The position numbers and the translations under genes are program-made. A model generated the notes under the pieces. The model ran no database searches and had not been told where the DNA came from. It saw nothing but the letters and a program-made list of their open reading frames with translations. From NCBI GenBank assembly GCA_001767915.1, contig MEMI01000040.1, forward strand, positions 65,344-106,184: a stretch of DNA of 40,841 nucleotides. Direction: 5' to 3'. Of the stretch, positions 1 to 8,651 are shown one piece after another (positions within the stretch are counted from its first letter, which is position 1; each line of letters starts with the position of its first letter). This DNA is from Alphaproteobacteria bacterium RIFCSPHIGHO2_02_FULL_46_13. GTDB taxonomy: Bacteria > Pseudomonadota > Alphaproteobacteria > Micavibrionales > Micavibrionaceae.

Positions 1-975
1 TTTCTTTTGCTTTCTGGCGCGGACGGAATCGTCGAGCGTGATCCGTGCATTGTAAAAATCCACCATCTGGGTCAGACGTTCCCCGCGTGCCTGTTCCGCT
101 TGTCCGTCAAAGGAGAGGAGCGGTGCGGTAACATAGTCAAACAGCGTTGCCATTCTGGTATGAAATAACGGCAACCAATGTTCCATTCCCGCATGGCGAC
201 GACCTTCGCTCACAGCCTGATAAAGCGGGTTTGAACTGCTGCCTACCCCGAAATAATCACGATATCCTGACCGGAACCGCGCCACAGATTCTTCATCTAA
301 AAAGAATTCGGTGACGGGGCGTAATTCAAAACGGTCTAATATCCCTGTGGTGATTTGTGTGCCCGCATCGAAACTGCGGATGCTTTCAACTTCATCCCCG
401 AATAAGTCAAGGCGAACCGGCATGTCGTAACCGGGCGGGAAAATATCGATGATATCACCACGAATAGCAAACTCGCCTTGTTCCCGCACCGTATCCGTCC
501 GCAAATATCCGTTATCGGCTAAAAATCTTTGTAAGGTGTGCTGGGAGAGAGTGCCGCCCTTTTTAGCAACCAATTGCGCCGCCACCAATGTTTCAGGCGG
601 CATCACGCGTTGGGCAATCGCATTGACCGTTGTCAACACAATCCGCGGTTTGAAAAGCCCGTCAGACTTCCATTCAAGAAGTGTTGATAATGCGGCGACT
701 CGCTGCGCCACGACATCGGCATGTGGCGACACACGGTCATAGGGCAGACAATCCCATGCCGGAAATACGACCAATTCCACATCGGGCGCAAAAAAATTCA
801 GCGATTCAACAAATGCCGATAGGCGCATTTCATCCATCGCCACATGGATCAGAATTTGTTTGTCTCGCGATGCTTTCAGCGCACGTTCAGCCAGAAACCG
901 TGCGTCCTGCCCCTCGGGCAGACCGTATGCGGTTGGCCAATGATGTTGTTTTAATTTCGGGGGTGCGACATCCAT
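1..975 (-). CDS. mfd: Transcription-repair coupling factor Mfd, N-terminal part
   Basis: The gene reads leftwards from ATG at 975 and is still open at the window edge, so only the first 325 of roughly 1150 residues are present. Mfd removes RNA polymerase stalled at lesions and recruits UvrA. The visible part is the UvrB-like N-terminal module: FPAWDCLPYDRVSP at about residues 71-84 and REQGEFAIRGDIIDIFPPG at about 164-182, followed by PVRLDLFGDEVESIR. The CarD-like RNA polymerase-binding domain and the helicase motor lie outside the window. The start is 5 bp beyond the sdhE stop, so the two genes are probably cotranscribed. I am confident of the identity from these family-specific blocks. The reading frame was translated by hand from the minus strand. 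Confidence 0.95.
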   Translation of the reverse strand, partial: MDVAPPKLKQHHWPTAYGLPEGQDARFLAERALKASRDKQILIHVAMDEMRLSAFVESLNFFAPDVELVVFPAWDCLPYDRVSPHADVVAQRVAALSTLLEWKSDGLFKPRIVLTTVNAIAQRVMPPETLVAAQLVAKKGGTLSQHTLQRFLADNGYLRTDTVREQGEFAIRGDIIDIFPPGYDMPVRLDLFGDEVESIRSFDAGTQITTGILDRFELRPVTEFFLDEESVARFRSGYRDYFGVGSSSNPLYQAVSEGRRHAGMEHWLPLFHTRMATLFDYVTAPLLSFDGQAEQARGERLTQMVDFYNARITLDDSVRARKQKK

Positions 976-980
976 GCCAA

Positions 981-1274
981 TTACTTGGCAAATTGATGAT
1001 CCAAAAGCAAGTCCAAAACCCTTGATTTTAATTCTTCAGGGGCTTTTTGACGTCCGATAATCCAATCATAGACATCGGGGTCGTTATTTATCAGGACTTC
1101 TTCGAAAATCGCCAGATCGGCGCGATCAAAACTGTTAATATATTTATCCGCAAAAGACCCGATTAACAGATCCATTTCACGCGTTCCGCGATGCCACGCC
1201 CTGAAAGTCAGGCGTTTGCGCCAGTTTTCAACTGTTTCTTCCGCGTTCTGGACTTGTTTTTCGGTCTGTTGCAT
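981..1274 (-). CDS. sdhE: Succinate dehydrogenase flavinylation factor SdhE
   Basis: This 97-residue protein belongs to the SdhE/DUF339 family, which helps attach FAD covalently to the succinate dehydrogenase flavoprotein subunit in the cytoplasm. The family signature RGxxExD is visible as HRGTREMDLLIGSF at about residues 29-42, and the length fits the family (about 85-100). AGGAG lies just upstream of the ATG. The gene is followed after 5 bp by mfd; sdhE, mfd and recG are typical neighbours in alphaproteobacteria. Only 29 bp separate its start from the divergent gene at 1304, so promoters for the two directions must overlap the coding ends. Confidence 0.93.
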   Translation of the reverse strand: MQQTEKQVQNAEETVENWRKRLTFRAWHRGTREMDLLIGSFADKYINSFDRADLAIFEEVLINNDPDVYDWIIGRQKAPEELKSRVLDLLLDHQFAK

Positions 1275-1303
1275 AATGGCTCCTGTTATTTCAAGGAGAT
1301 ATT

Positions 1304-1879
1304 ATGGCAGTTTCAAGTTTCATCAAGGAAAATCGTGTTCTGGTTGCTGGATTGGTCTTACCATTTTTATTAATCGGACTTCTGGCGCTCGCCAAAACCA
1401 TTCCCGCGTCCCTCATTCCCCTGCCCGAACATAAGGTGATGTTTTACTCCCAAGGTTGGAGCGCTAAAGGCCAGATAGCTATTAAAATTGATACCGAAGG
1501 TAAATTAAACCCTGTCTTTAATGAAACCGCCAATTATAAACCTGTCGGAAATGTTCAGAATCCAACGACCGTTCTTTATCTGTACGACGCCAAAACCAAC
1601 ACTCTGGAAGACGCCAGCGTGACACTGGATAAAGATGGCAAGATCACGGCTTTGGAAAAATTCAAAGACATTACATTATCAACCCAAAAGGTTTCATCAG
1701 ATGGATATGTGTTCGAGCCTTACCATTATCGGAACGGTTCATTAATCACAGATATTTTCAGTTATCGTAATTATAACTCCGGCCCTGCCCTTACCAATAA
1801 AGGGCGTGTCATCAAACTCCCCCAACCACGCACCTATTACGGAAGTCCTGAATTTTTGGGATGGGAGATTTCAAAATAA
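1304..1879 (+). CDS. Hypothetical membrane-anchored protein
   Basis: A 191-residue protein of unknown function. A strong ribosome site (AAGGAGAT) precedes the ATG. One hydrophobic segment at about residues 12-32 should act as a membrane anchor or uncleaved signal, leaving a domain of about 155 residues outside the cytoplasm. That domain alternates short beta-like stretches (YLYDAKTN, SVTLDKDGKIT) and ends with a Tyr/Pro-rich tail. The stop overlaps the ATG of the next gene (TAATG), which indicates translational coupling. In many bacteria a DUF2157-type membrane protein is paired with a GDYXXLXY-type partner. This protein could hold that role by position, but I do not see the GDYXXLXY motif, so I leave it unnamed. 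Confidence 0.8.
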   Translation: MAVSSFIKENRVLVAGLVLPFLLIGLLALAKTIPASLIPLPEHKVMFYSQGWSAKGQIAIKIDTEGKLNPVFNETANYKPVGNVQNPTTVLYLYDAKTNTLEDASVTLDKDGKITALEKFKDITLSTQKVSSDGYVFEPYHYRNGSLITDIFSYRNYNSGPALTNKGRVIKLPQPRTYYGSPEFLGWEISK

Positions 1880-2817
1880 TGACAAATCGCAACCAAGCTC
1901 TTGGCGAAATTCGATCATTGATTGAGACCCATCATATTTCCCAAGCCGAAATATTGACATTATTTACACCCTCCGCGAATGAGGAAAGTGGCTCGGGCGG
2001 TCTCCTCCAACGCGTCATGATTTATATTGGCGGCGCGTTTATTTTTATGGGGTTGTGCGTTTATATCGGAATGATATGGGATGACCTTGACCCGTTGTCC
2101 CGCGTCATTATCTCTCTCGGTAGTGGGTTTGTGAGCTTTATCCTTGGTTTGTTCTGTCTGGGCGATCAACGATATACAAAAGCCGCAACGCCTTTATTCC
2201 TGATTGCCGCAGGACTTCAACCCTTGGGGTTGTTCGTCTTTATGGATGAATATTTGCCGCATACGGGCGATGTTGTGAAGGCAGCCTCTGTTGTCTTTGC
2301 TTTCATGACTATTCAACAAGCCGTAGCCTTTATCGCGACACAACGCACATCACTTTTGTTTTTCGGTCTATTCTATTTCTATTCCTTCCTCTTCACTCTA
2401 TTGAATTTATGCGAAATTGATGCCCCCGAAGGCCCGATGGCAATTGCTTTAACAGGCCTGATGGTTTCATGGGGGATTGCGCAGACACAACATAAATCCA
2501 TTGCCCCGTTCTATTTCTTCTGGGCATCTCTGCTGACTGCCGCCGCGTCATTCGACTTCCTGAAAGACACATCTCTGGATGTGTTATTGGTGGGTGTATC
2601 GGCTGGACTCATTTATCTCTCGGTTGTGGCAGCAAGCCGTACGGTCTTAACCGTTGGCGTCCTCTCTCTTCTCGCCTTTCTGGGGTATTTCACCGAAGAA
2701 TACTTCTCCGACATGGTCGGCTGGCCAATTGCTATGATTGTTATGGGATTTATTATGATAGGTGTGAGCGTTTTTGCCGTGAAATTGGGTAAAAAAATTG
2801 CTACACATGACGTATGA
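1879..2817 (+). CDS. Polytopic membrane protein, DUF2157-like
   Basis: About 312 residues with a short cytoplasmic head (containing HHISQAEILTLF, similar to the start of DUF2157 proteins) and about ten predicted transmembrane segments filling the rest. I chose ATG 1879, which overlaps the upstream stop, over an in-frame ATG at 1861 that would run further into the preceding gene. Its own stop overlaps the recG start (ATGA). The three genes therefore look like one translationally coupled operon. The substrate or function is unknown. The DUF2157 assignment rests on architecture and the N-terminal helix and is moderate. Confidence 0.8.
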   Translation: MTNRNQALGEIRSLIETHHISQAEILTLFTPSANEESGSGGLLQRVMIYIGGAFIFMGLCVYIGMIWDDLDPLSRVIISLGSGFVSFILGLFCLGDQRYTKAATPLFLIAAGLQPLGLFVFMDEYLPHTGDVVKAASVVFAFMTIQQAVAFIATQRTSLLFFGLFYFYSFLFTLLNLCEIDAPEGPMAIALTGLMVSWGIAQTQHKSIAPFYFFWASLLTAAASFDFLKDTSLDVLLVGVSAGLIYLSVVAASRTVLTVGVLSLLAFLGYFTEEYFSDMVGWPIAMIVMGFIMIGVSVFAVKLGKKIATHDV

Positions 2818-4892
2818 GTGGACGCCCGTTTATCTTAGACCCTTTGTTTCGTTCTGTCGGCACTTTGAATGGTGTCGGGCCGCGGACGCTCAAGCTCTAT
2901 GAGAAACTGACGGGTGGCACGAAGATACTGGATGTGATCTTTCATAAACCTGTCGGCATTATCGAACGCAAATTTGTACCGAATATTATGTCTGCCAAAA
3001 TTGGTGATACGGTTTGTGTTAAAGTCACGATTGACAGTCACCAACCCAACGAACGTAAATCACAACCCTATCGTATCCGTGCCCGTGACGTGTCTGGCTT
3101 TGTTGAATTAGCGTTTTTCCATGCGCATGGCGATTGGATTTCAAAAATTTACCCCGTCGGTAAAGAGGTGATGATCTCAGGGCAGATGGATGATTATAAA
3201 GGCGGACGCCAAATCACCCACCCCGATATTCTGGATTTGGACGCGCCAGAGAAAACAGAAGTGGTTTATCCGTTGACCGCAGGCCTTAGCAATAAAATGC
3301 TCCGTAAAGCCATGCTCGCCTGCCTTGACCAGACACCCGCCCTGCCCGAATGGATTGATGTCACGCATTTATCGCGCATGGGATGGCCGGATTGGAAGGC
3401 ATCTATTCTGTCCCTACATAACCCAGCGTCCGAGAGGGATTTAGAGACATCAAACCCCGCGCAGACGCGCCTTGCCTATGATGAATTTCTGGCCAATCAA
3501 TTGACGCTTGCTATCCTTCGCCTCAAACAACGTAAATTGAAGGGACGGAGTTTTTCCACCCATGGCGCGAACCGTCAGAAATTATTGGCGAGCCTTCCGT
3601 GGCAACTCACCTCCTTCCAAAAAGAAGCCTTGAGCGAAATTGATGCCGATATGGCTGCCCCCCACCGCATGCTCCGTTTGTTACAGGGGGATGTGGGATC
3701 GGGCAAAACAATTGTTGCCGCACTCGCCATGATGAATGTGGTGGATAGCGGCGCGCAAGCGGCACTCATGGCGCCCACAGAAATTCTAGCGCGGCAACAT
3801 ATCGAAACATTAAAACCCTATCTGGACGCCGCAGGCATTCCGTTCACCATCCTGACTGGTCGTGATAAGGGCAAAGCCCGCGAAACAATTCTGGATGACA
3901 TTGCATCGGGCAAAGCCAAAATTATTATCGGTACTCACGCCCTGTTCCAAGAGGGGGTGGAGTTTGCCGATTTAGGGTTAGCCGTGATTGATGAACAGCA
4001 TCGTTTCGGTGTACATCAACGGTTACAATTATCGAGTAAGGGTTTAGGCACAGATGTCTTGGTGATGACCGCAACCCCTATTCCCCGCACTTTGACCCTC
4101 ACCGCCTATGGCGACATGGAAGTCTCGCGCATTGTCGGGAAACCCGCAGGGCGCAAACCGATTGATACGCGGCTGATCCCACAAGATACGTTGGACGACA
4201 TGATCGGGCGCATCGGCGAACAGATTAAAAAAGGCGTGCAAATTTATTGGGTTTGTCCGTTGGTCGAAGAATCAGAAATCCTCGACCTTGCCGCCGCCGA
4301 AGAACGTCACTTGGTTCTGCAACAATTCTACGGCGATAAAGTCGGCCTGATTCACGGACGTATGAAACCCAAAGACAAAGACGCCGTGATGGAAAAATTC
4401 GCGGCGGGCGAGATTTCTATTCTGGTCGCCACCACGGTTATCGAGGTCGGGGTCAACGTCCCCAATGCCACCATCATGGTCATTGAACATGCCGAACGAT
4501 TTGGCCTTGCCCAATTGCACCAGCTCCGCGGTCGTGTGGGGCGTGGGGATCAACAATCATACTGCTTCCTTGTCTATGCCAGCAACCTGACCGAGACAGC
4601 ACGCGAACGCCTCAAAATTCTCCGCCAGACCGAAGACGGGTTCCTGATTGCCGAAAAAGATCTGGAATTACGGGGCAGTGGCGAGGTTTTAGGCACCAAA
4701 CAAAGCGGGTTGATCGAATTCCGTTTGGCGAACCTAACGGCCCATAGCGACCTCCTCCTCTCGGCACGGCACGACTCAGCCCTGATCCTCGAAAAAGACC
4801 CCGACCTCAAAACCCCCCGCGGCGAAGCCCTCCGCACTCTCCTTTACCTTTTTGAGCGCGATCAGGCGATTAGTTATCTAAGGTCGGGCTAA
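2814..4892 (+). CDS. recG: ATP-dependent DNA helicase RecG
   Basis: A 692-residue superfamily 2 helicase that reverses stalled replication forks and migrates branched DNA. The order is as expected. An N-terminal wedge/OB domain covers about residues 1-160. Walker A GDVGSGKT is near residue 292, the Walker B-type box DEQH (in DEQHRFGV) near 392, and TATPIPRT near 418. Motif V (VIEVGVNVPNAT) and motif VI (QLRGRVGRG) follow near residue 570. The length matches the family (about 690). The start overlaps the stop of the preceding membrane gene by four bases. No intrinsic terminator is obvious right after the stop. Confidence 0.98.
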   Translation: MSGRPFILDPLFRSVGTLNGVGPRTLKLYEKLTGGTKILDVIFHKPVGIIERKFVPNIMSAKIGDTVCVKVTIDSHQPNERKSQPYRIRARDVSGFVELAFFHAHGDWISKIYPVGKEVMISGQMDDYKGGRQITHPDILDLDAPEKTEVVYPLTAGLSNKMLRKAMLACLDQTPALPEWIDVTHLSRMGWPDWKASILSLHNPASERDLETSNPAQTRLAYDEFLANQLTLAILRLKQRKLKGRSFSTHGANRQKLLASLPWQLTSFQKEALSEIDADMAAPHRMLRLLQGDVGSGKTIVAALAMMNVVDSGAQAALMAPTEILARQHIETLKPYLDAAGIPFTILTGRDKGKARETILDDIASGKAKIIIGTHALFQEGVEFADLGLAVIDEQHRFGVHQRLQLSSKGLGTDVLVMTATPIPRTLTLTAYGDMEVSRIVGKPAGRKPIDTRLIPQDTLDDMIGRIGEQIKKGVQIYWVCPLVEESEILDLAAAEERHLVLQQFYGDKVGLIHGRMKPKDKDAVMEKFAAGEISILVATTVIEVGVNVPNATIMVIEHAERFGLAQLHQLRGRVGRGDQQSYCFLVYASNLTETARERLKILRQTEDGFLIAEKDLELRGSGEVLGTKQSGLIEFRLANLTAHSDLLLSARHDSALILEKDPDLKTPRGEALRTLLYLFERDQAISYLRSG

Positions 4893-4897
4893 TTTTG

Positions 4898-4925
4898 TTG
4901 ACATAATTTGCAAATTACTTTAGCT
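4898..4925 (+). promoter_or_regulatory. Candidate promoter for the 4936 gene
   Basis: A perfect TTGACA is followed after 16 bp by TTAGCT. The -35 is strong and the -10 is weak. A start about 7 bp downstream would fall almost at the ATG at 4936, and no Shine-Dalgarno sequence is visible there, so the message may be leaderless or nearly so. Confidence 0.4.
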
Positions 4926-4935
4926 CATTTTTATC

Positions 4936-5415
4936 ATGGAAAAACGATCATTCAAATTACCATTCTTTGTGGCAGCTGCAGGAATTTATGGATTCGGATT
5001 AAATGCAAAATGTTTACATCTATTGTTCTCGTACGACATATATGCACACATGGGTGATTATGCACAGCACATTAAGTATCAGTTAGATAGCATAGGCGGC
5101 GCTGCAACAATATGCTGTTTAAGCCAAGGCATTGCAGAAGATAAAATCATTCCGAAATTAAAGCCCTTTTTTAATTCGATTGCAAACAAGGGTGAAGAAA
5201 TCGCAGTGGCATTCGCAATGACTGGCCTCACAACCCTTGAAATCCTTCAATCTCTCGCGCCTAAAGCCAAATTTGATTGGCAGGATATGTCCGACTATAC
5301 CTTGGCTTGCCTTATGACGTACGCCCTTGGAAAATGCGATCAAAAAAGAGGGGTTTCTATGAGCTCTAAATTCTCCTCCTCCGATGTACCACCCAATGAG
5401 AATGCTCCCCACTAA
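4936..5415 (+). CDS. Hypothetical small membrane protein
   Basis: I do not recognise this 159-residue protein. It starts with a short basic stretch and has three or four hydrophobic stretches, at about residues 8-30, 50-66, 88-108 and 122-136, plus a hydrophilic serine/proline-rich tail, so it should sit in the inner membrane with the tail free. It lies alone between recG and the convergent rpmG and has no obvious ribosome site. Codon use is less GC-rich than in recG, which suggests an accessory gene. It could be a divergent member of a VanZ-like or similar small membrane family, but no motif supports that. Confidence 0.65.
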   Translation: MEKRSFKLPFFVAAAGIYGFGLNAKCLHLLFSYDIYAHMGDYAQHIKYQLDSIGGAATICCLSQGIAEDKIIPKLKPFFNSIANKGEEIAVAFAMTGLTTLEILQSLAPKAKFDWQDMSDYTLACLMTYALGKCDQKRGVSMSSKFSSSDVPPNENAPH

Positions 5416-5442
5416 TCAAATCGAATAAGTAAAACTTAAAAC

Positions 5443-5469
5443 AAAAAAAACCACCCCGTTACAGAGTGG
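5443..5469 (-). terminator. Intrinsic terminator of rpmG
   Basis: Read on the minus strand, a six-pair stem (CCACTC with GGGTGG, one G-T pair) closes a seven-base loop and is followed directly by eight T. It lies about 60 bp past the rpmG stop. Confidence 0.75.
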
Positions 5470-5527
5470 CTTTCGAGTTTCATTGCAACCGACACACCCG
5501 AACGGGTGTGAAGCTCATAAAACTGAA

Positions 5528-5752
5528 TTATTTTTTGTGTGGAGGAAGTTTTTTCTCTTCGAACAGCACATGACAGCCAGGCTTGCCGGTTTCGGCATTG
5601 ATCGCGCGTGGGTCATATTTGCGGAAAGACATTTTTTCCGTAATGTTTTTTGGATTTTTCTTAACATAGTAAGTGAATCCGGTTGGGTTGCCTTTTACGT
5701 TCTTACCAGAAGAAACGAGACGAACTTTAACAACTGAGCCTTTTTTAGCCAT
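5528..5752 (-). CDS. rpmG: 50S ribosomal protein L33, extended form
   Basis: The N-terminus MAKKGSVVKVRLVSSG, the central KKNPKNITEKMSFRKYDP and the ending FEEKKLPPHKK are typical of bacterial L33, which binds near the tRNA exit site of the large subunit. The protein has 74 residues instead of the usual 55 or so. The extra residues are a loop after the serine near residue 15 and an insertion around RAINAETGKPGC before the final strand. The four-cysteine zinc motif of some L33 paralogues is absent. A good promoter lies upstream at 5786-5813 and a terminator lies downstream, so the gene is monocistronic. Confidence 0.92.
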   Translation of the reverse strand: MAKKGSVVKVRLVSSGKNVKGNPTGFTYYVKKNPKNITEKMSFRKYDPRAINAETGKPGCHVLFEEKKLPPHKK

Positions 5753-5785
5753 TTTTAGTACCTTTTAAGTATGAAATTCAGCGTC

Positions 5786-5813
5786 ACCTTAATGATTTTA
5801 AGGGGAGTGTCAA
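5786..5813 (-). promoter_or_regulatory. Sigma-70-type promoter of rpmG
   Basis: On the minus strand a perfect TTGACA is followed after 16 bp by TAAGGT. This is about 34 bp before the rpmG ATG, with AAAGG as ribosome site between them. Confidence 0.65.
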
Positions 5814-5848
5814 GAAAAATGACTCATCTTTTTCATTTTTTTGCCTTT

Positions 5849-5876
5849 TTGAGCCTTATCCTCACTTATATATAGG
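5849..5876 (+). promoter_or_regulatory. Candidate promoter of the PBP1A gene
   Basis: TTGAGC, a 16-bp spacer and TATAGG lie about 50 bp upstream of the ATG at 5927. The match is fair. The region between this and the rpmG promoter is AT-rich. Confidence 0.45.
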
Positions 5877-5926
5877 GATGTTAATAAATAGTTTTATCCT
5901 GAAAAGACCTATGCCATAAAGACCGT

Positions 5927-8056
5927 ATGAAAATCCTTTGGCGCATGTTCCTTTTTTTGTTCTCAATCGGCTGCATTTCCGCGATTGCGGGGGTGATTCT
6001 CTTTGCGGCTGTTATTTATAAATTCGGGCAATCACTCCCCGACTTTAAGAACCTTGAAAATTACCAGCCGGCAGTCGTAACCCGCGTTCACGCTGGCGAT
6101 GGGCGATTCTTGGCCGAGTTTGCGCAAGAACGCAGAATTTTCGTGCCTATCCAAGAAATCCCCGAAACCATTATTCAGGCCTTTACATCCGCCGAGGACA
6201 AAAACTTTTATAAGCATAAAGGAGTTGACCCCTTCGCCATCGCGCGCGCTATTGTTACCAATATCAAGAATCGGGGCGAAGACAGACGTCCAGTTGGGGC
6301 ATCAACGATTACGCAACAGGTTGCCAAAAACTTCCTGCTGACCAACGAAGTATCTTATGAACGCAAAATTCGCGAAGCGATTCTTGCCTATAAACTTGAG
6401 GAGACATTTTCTAAAAATCGTATTTTAGAATTATATCTGAACCAGATTTTTCTCGGTCAACGGTCATATGGTGTTGCGGCTGCAGGTCTAAATTATTTCA
6501 ACAAACCTCTGAATGAATTGAGCATCGCGGAAGTCGCCTTCCTTGCAGCACTTCCAAAAGCCCCCAATAATTATAATCCCGAGACACGTCATGCGGAGGC
6601 CATAGGCCGCAGGAACTGGGTTATTGACCGTATGTTAGAAGACGGCCGTATTAGTCAGCAACAGGCGGACGAGGCAAAGGCAACACCACTCGTCACCGTT
6701 CCGCGAAGCAATTCCGACTTCGTCGACGCGCCCTATTACGCCGAAGAAGTGCGCCGTGAATTGCAAAAAGATTACGGCGATGATGCCCTCTATCGCGGCG
6801 GCCTATCAGTACGCACCAGTCTTGATCCAAAACTCCAAAACATTGCGGTTGATGCCTTACAACATGGCCTAATGGCTTATGACAGAAAGCACGGCTGGCG
6901 TGGTGCGATTAGTCAAGCGACCACCACCAAAGATTTTGCGAGCACTCTCAAAAATGCGGTTGCGCCATCAGGCATGATTTCAAAATGGCGTTTGGCTATG
7001 GTGTTATCGTCAAAAGGCGATATTGGTTTTGCCGATGAGAGCAAAGGTAGAATCGTTGCCGATGATGTGACTTGGGCAAATCGCAATCCGTTAAAGGCCG
7101 GTGATATTATTATGACCGAACCTTTTAAAGATGAAAAAACCAAAGAAAAAGGTCTGTTCAACCTCCGCCAAATTCCATTGGTTCAAGGTGCACTTGTGGC
7201 ACTTGACCCGAATACCGGACGTGTCCTCGCCATGCAGGGCGGTTGGAAGACCGAAGGCAATGAATTTAACCGCGCAACTCAAGCCAAACGCCAACCGGGT
7301 TCAGCGTTCAAACCATTCGTTTATTTGGCTGCTCTCGATAAAGGATACACCCCGTCATCCATCATCATGGATACGCCGATTACCTTTACCGATACCGCGG
7401 GTAATGTCTGGAAGCCCGAGAATTATCATGGTGATTTTTTAGGCCCTACACCGCTCCGCGTCGGGGTTGAAAAATCGCGTAACCTGATGACCATTCATCT
7501 GGCGCAGGCGATCGGGATTGATACGGTTGTGGCCTATGCCAAAAACTTCGGGATTGATGATAATATGCCCGCCAACCTGTCTAACGTCTTGGGTGCGGAT
7601 GAAACAACCTTGATCCAGTTGACCGCTGCTTACGGAATGATTGTCAACGGCGGCAAGAAAATATCGCCTGTCTTTATTGACCGTGTTCAGGACAGAACAG
7701 GGAAAACCATCAAAAATGCCGATAACCGTACTTGTACCGCATGCGGCCCGTTGATGAAATGGGAAAACCAAGCCACCCCAACCATCCCCGATAGCCGCGA
7801 ACAAATCGCCGACCCCCGTACCGCTTACCAAATGGTATCCATTCTGGAAGGCGTTGTTCAACGCGGTACAGCCAAAGCCCTTTTGGATTTAAACATTCCG
7901 ATTGCAGGCAAAACAGGAACAACCAATGATTCCAAAGACGCTTGGTTTGTTGGATTCACCCCTGATTTGGTTGCTGGCGTTTATATTGGATTTGATGATC
8001 CTAAATCGCTGGGAGCCAAAGAAACAGGGGGGTCATTAGCCCTTCCGGTGATTTAG
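5927..8056 (+). CDS. mrcA: Penicillin-binding protein 1A, 3' end rearranged
   Basis: A bifunctional class A penicillin-binding protein that polymerises and cross-links peptidoglycan in the periplasm. A membrane anchor spans about residues 5-33. The GT51 glycosyltransferase carries SAEDKNFYKHKGVDP near residue 90, TITQQVAKNF near 127 and YLNQIFLG near 170. The transpeptidase has the nucleophile motif S459-A-F-K462, S517-R-N519 and K662-T-G. The frame stops with TAG at 8054-8056, inside a 17-bp inverted copy of 7991-8007, right after GGSLALPVI. The last helix of the transpeptidase and the C-terminal tail are cut off. The tail's coding sequence survives further downstream in another frame. The gene is either recently broken or misassembled; the first 700 residues look normal. 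Confidence 0.93.
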   Translation: MKILWRMFLFLFSIGCISAIAGVILFAAVIYKFGQSLPDFKNLENYQPAVVTRVHAGDGRFLAEFAQERRIFVPIQEIPETIIQAFTSAEDKNFYKHKGVDPFAIARAIVTNIKNRGEDRRPVGASTITQQVAKNFLLTNEVSYERKIREAILAYKLEETFSKNRILELYLNQIFLGQRSYGVAAAGLNYFNKPLNELSIAEVAFLAALPKAPNNYNPETRHAEAIGRRNWVIDRMLEDGRISQQQADEAKATPLVTVPRSNSDFVDAPYYAEEVRRELQKDYGDDALYRGGLSVRTSLDPKLQNIAVDALQHGLMAYDRKHGWRGAISQATTTKDFASTLKNAVAPSGMISKWRLAMVLSSKGDIGFADESKGRIVADDVTWANRNPLKAGDIIMTEPFKDEKTKEKGLFNLRQIPLVQGALVALDPNTGRVLAMQGGWKTEGNEFNRATQAKRQPGSAFKPFVYLAALDKGYTPSSIIMDTPITFTDTAGNVWKPENYHGDFLGPTPLRVGVEKSRNLMTIHLAQAIGIDTVVAYAKNFGIDDNMPANLSNVLGADETTLIQLTAAYGMIVNGGKKISPVFIDRVQDRTGKTIKNADNRTCTACGPLMKWENQATPTIPDSREQIADPRTAYQMVSILEGVVQRGTAKALLDLNIPIAGKTGTTNDSKDAWFVGFTPDLVAGVYIGFDDPKSLGAKETGGSLALPVI
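7572..7771 (+). repeat. Exact direct repeat A, copy 1 (in mrcA)
   Basis: These 200 bases recur without a single difference at 8067-8266. This copy is the native one, coding for the transpeptidase stretch from NLSNVLGADETTL to MKWENQ. Confidence 0.97.
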
Positions 8057-8066
8057 GATCATCAAA
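7991..8066. repeat. 17-bp inverted repeat, fold-back junction
   Basis: The bases 7991-8007 (TTTGATGATCCTAAATC) reappear reverse-complemented at 8050-8066. The second arm creates the in-frame TAG that ends the PBP1A frame and directly abuts the start of repeat A copy 2. Confidence 0.95.
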
Positions 8067-8266
8067 CCAACCTGTCTAACGTCTTGGGTGCGGATGAAAC
8101 AACCTTGATCCAGTTGACCGCTGCTTACGGAATGATTGTCAACGGCGGCAAGAAAATATCGCCTGTCTTTATTGACCGTGTTCAGGACAGAACAGGGAAA
8201 ACCATCAAAAATGCCGATAACCGTACTTGTACCGCATGCGGCCCGTTGATGAAATGGGAAAACCAA
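8067..8266 (+). repeat. Exact direct repeat A, copy 2
   Basis: Identical to 7572-7771 at an offset of 495 bp, and in the same reading frame as the main gene (165 codons). It joins repeat B through the shared bases GGAAAACCAA. Confidence 0.97.
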
Positions 8267-8441
8267 CAACCGCCAGTGACCCTGATGCCATTTGGGAACC
8301 TTTCTTGGATGGAACAGAGCCTGATAGCAACTACGCCTCACCAACTGGCAATGATAGCGGAGACGGTGTTTATCAACCGCCTGCTGTCTCTGATAAATTG
8401 CCCGCAGAAGATATGTTGACACCGAACCCTGATGATAGTTC
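8257..8441 (+). repeat. Exact direct repeat B, copy 1 (PBP1A tail)
   Basis: These 185 bases are identical to 8467-8651, at an offset of 210 bp (70 codons). They encode the stretch from GKPTTASDP to NPDDSS. Confidence 0.97.
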
Positions 8442-8466
8442 GATGGTTCAGGTCAATGCCCGTACC

Positions 8467-8651
8467 GGAAAACCAACAACCGCCAGTGACCCTGATGCCA
8501 TTTGGGAACCTTTCTTGGATGGAACAGAGCCTGATAGCAACTACGCCTCACCAACTGGCAATGATAGCGGAGACGGTGTTTATCAACCGCCTGCTGTCTC
8601 TGATAAATTGCCCGCAGAAGATATGTTGACACCGAACCCTGATGATAGTTC
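8467..8651 (+). repeat. Exact direct repeat B, copy 2 (PBP1A tail)
   Basis: This is the second, probably native, copy. It runs on into the natural C-terminus and stop codon of the penicillin-binding protein. Confidence 0.97.

Noticed and set aside
8084-8419. Open frame within the duplicated PBP1A segment, and overlapping frames at 8227-8688
   Set aside because: They are pieces of the duplicated mrcA sequence, not separate genes; described as a rearranged remnant.
8257-8651. Possible CRISPR-like or tandem-repeat array
   Set aside because: Only two long identical copies, both coding for the PBP1A tail, with no spacer series.
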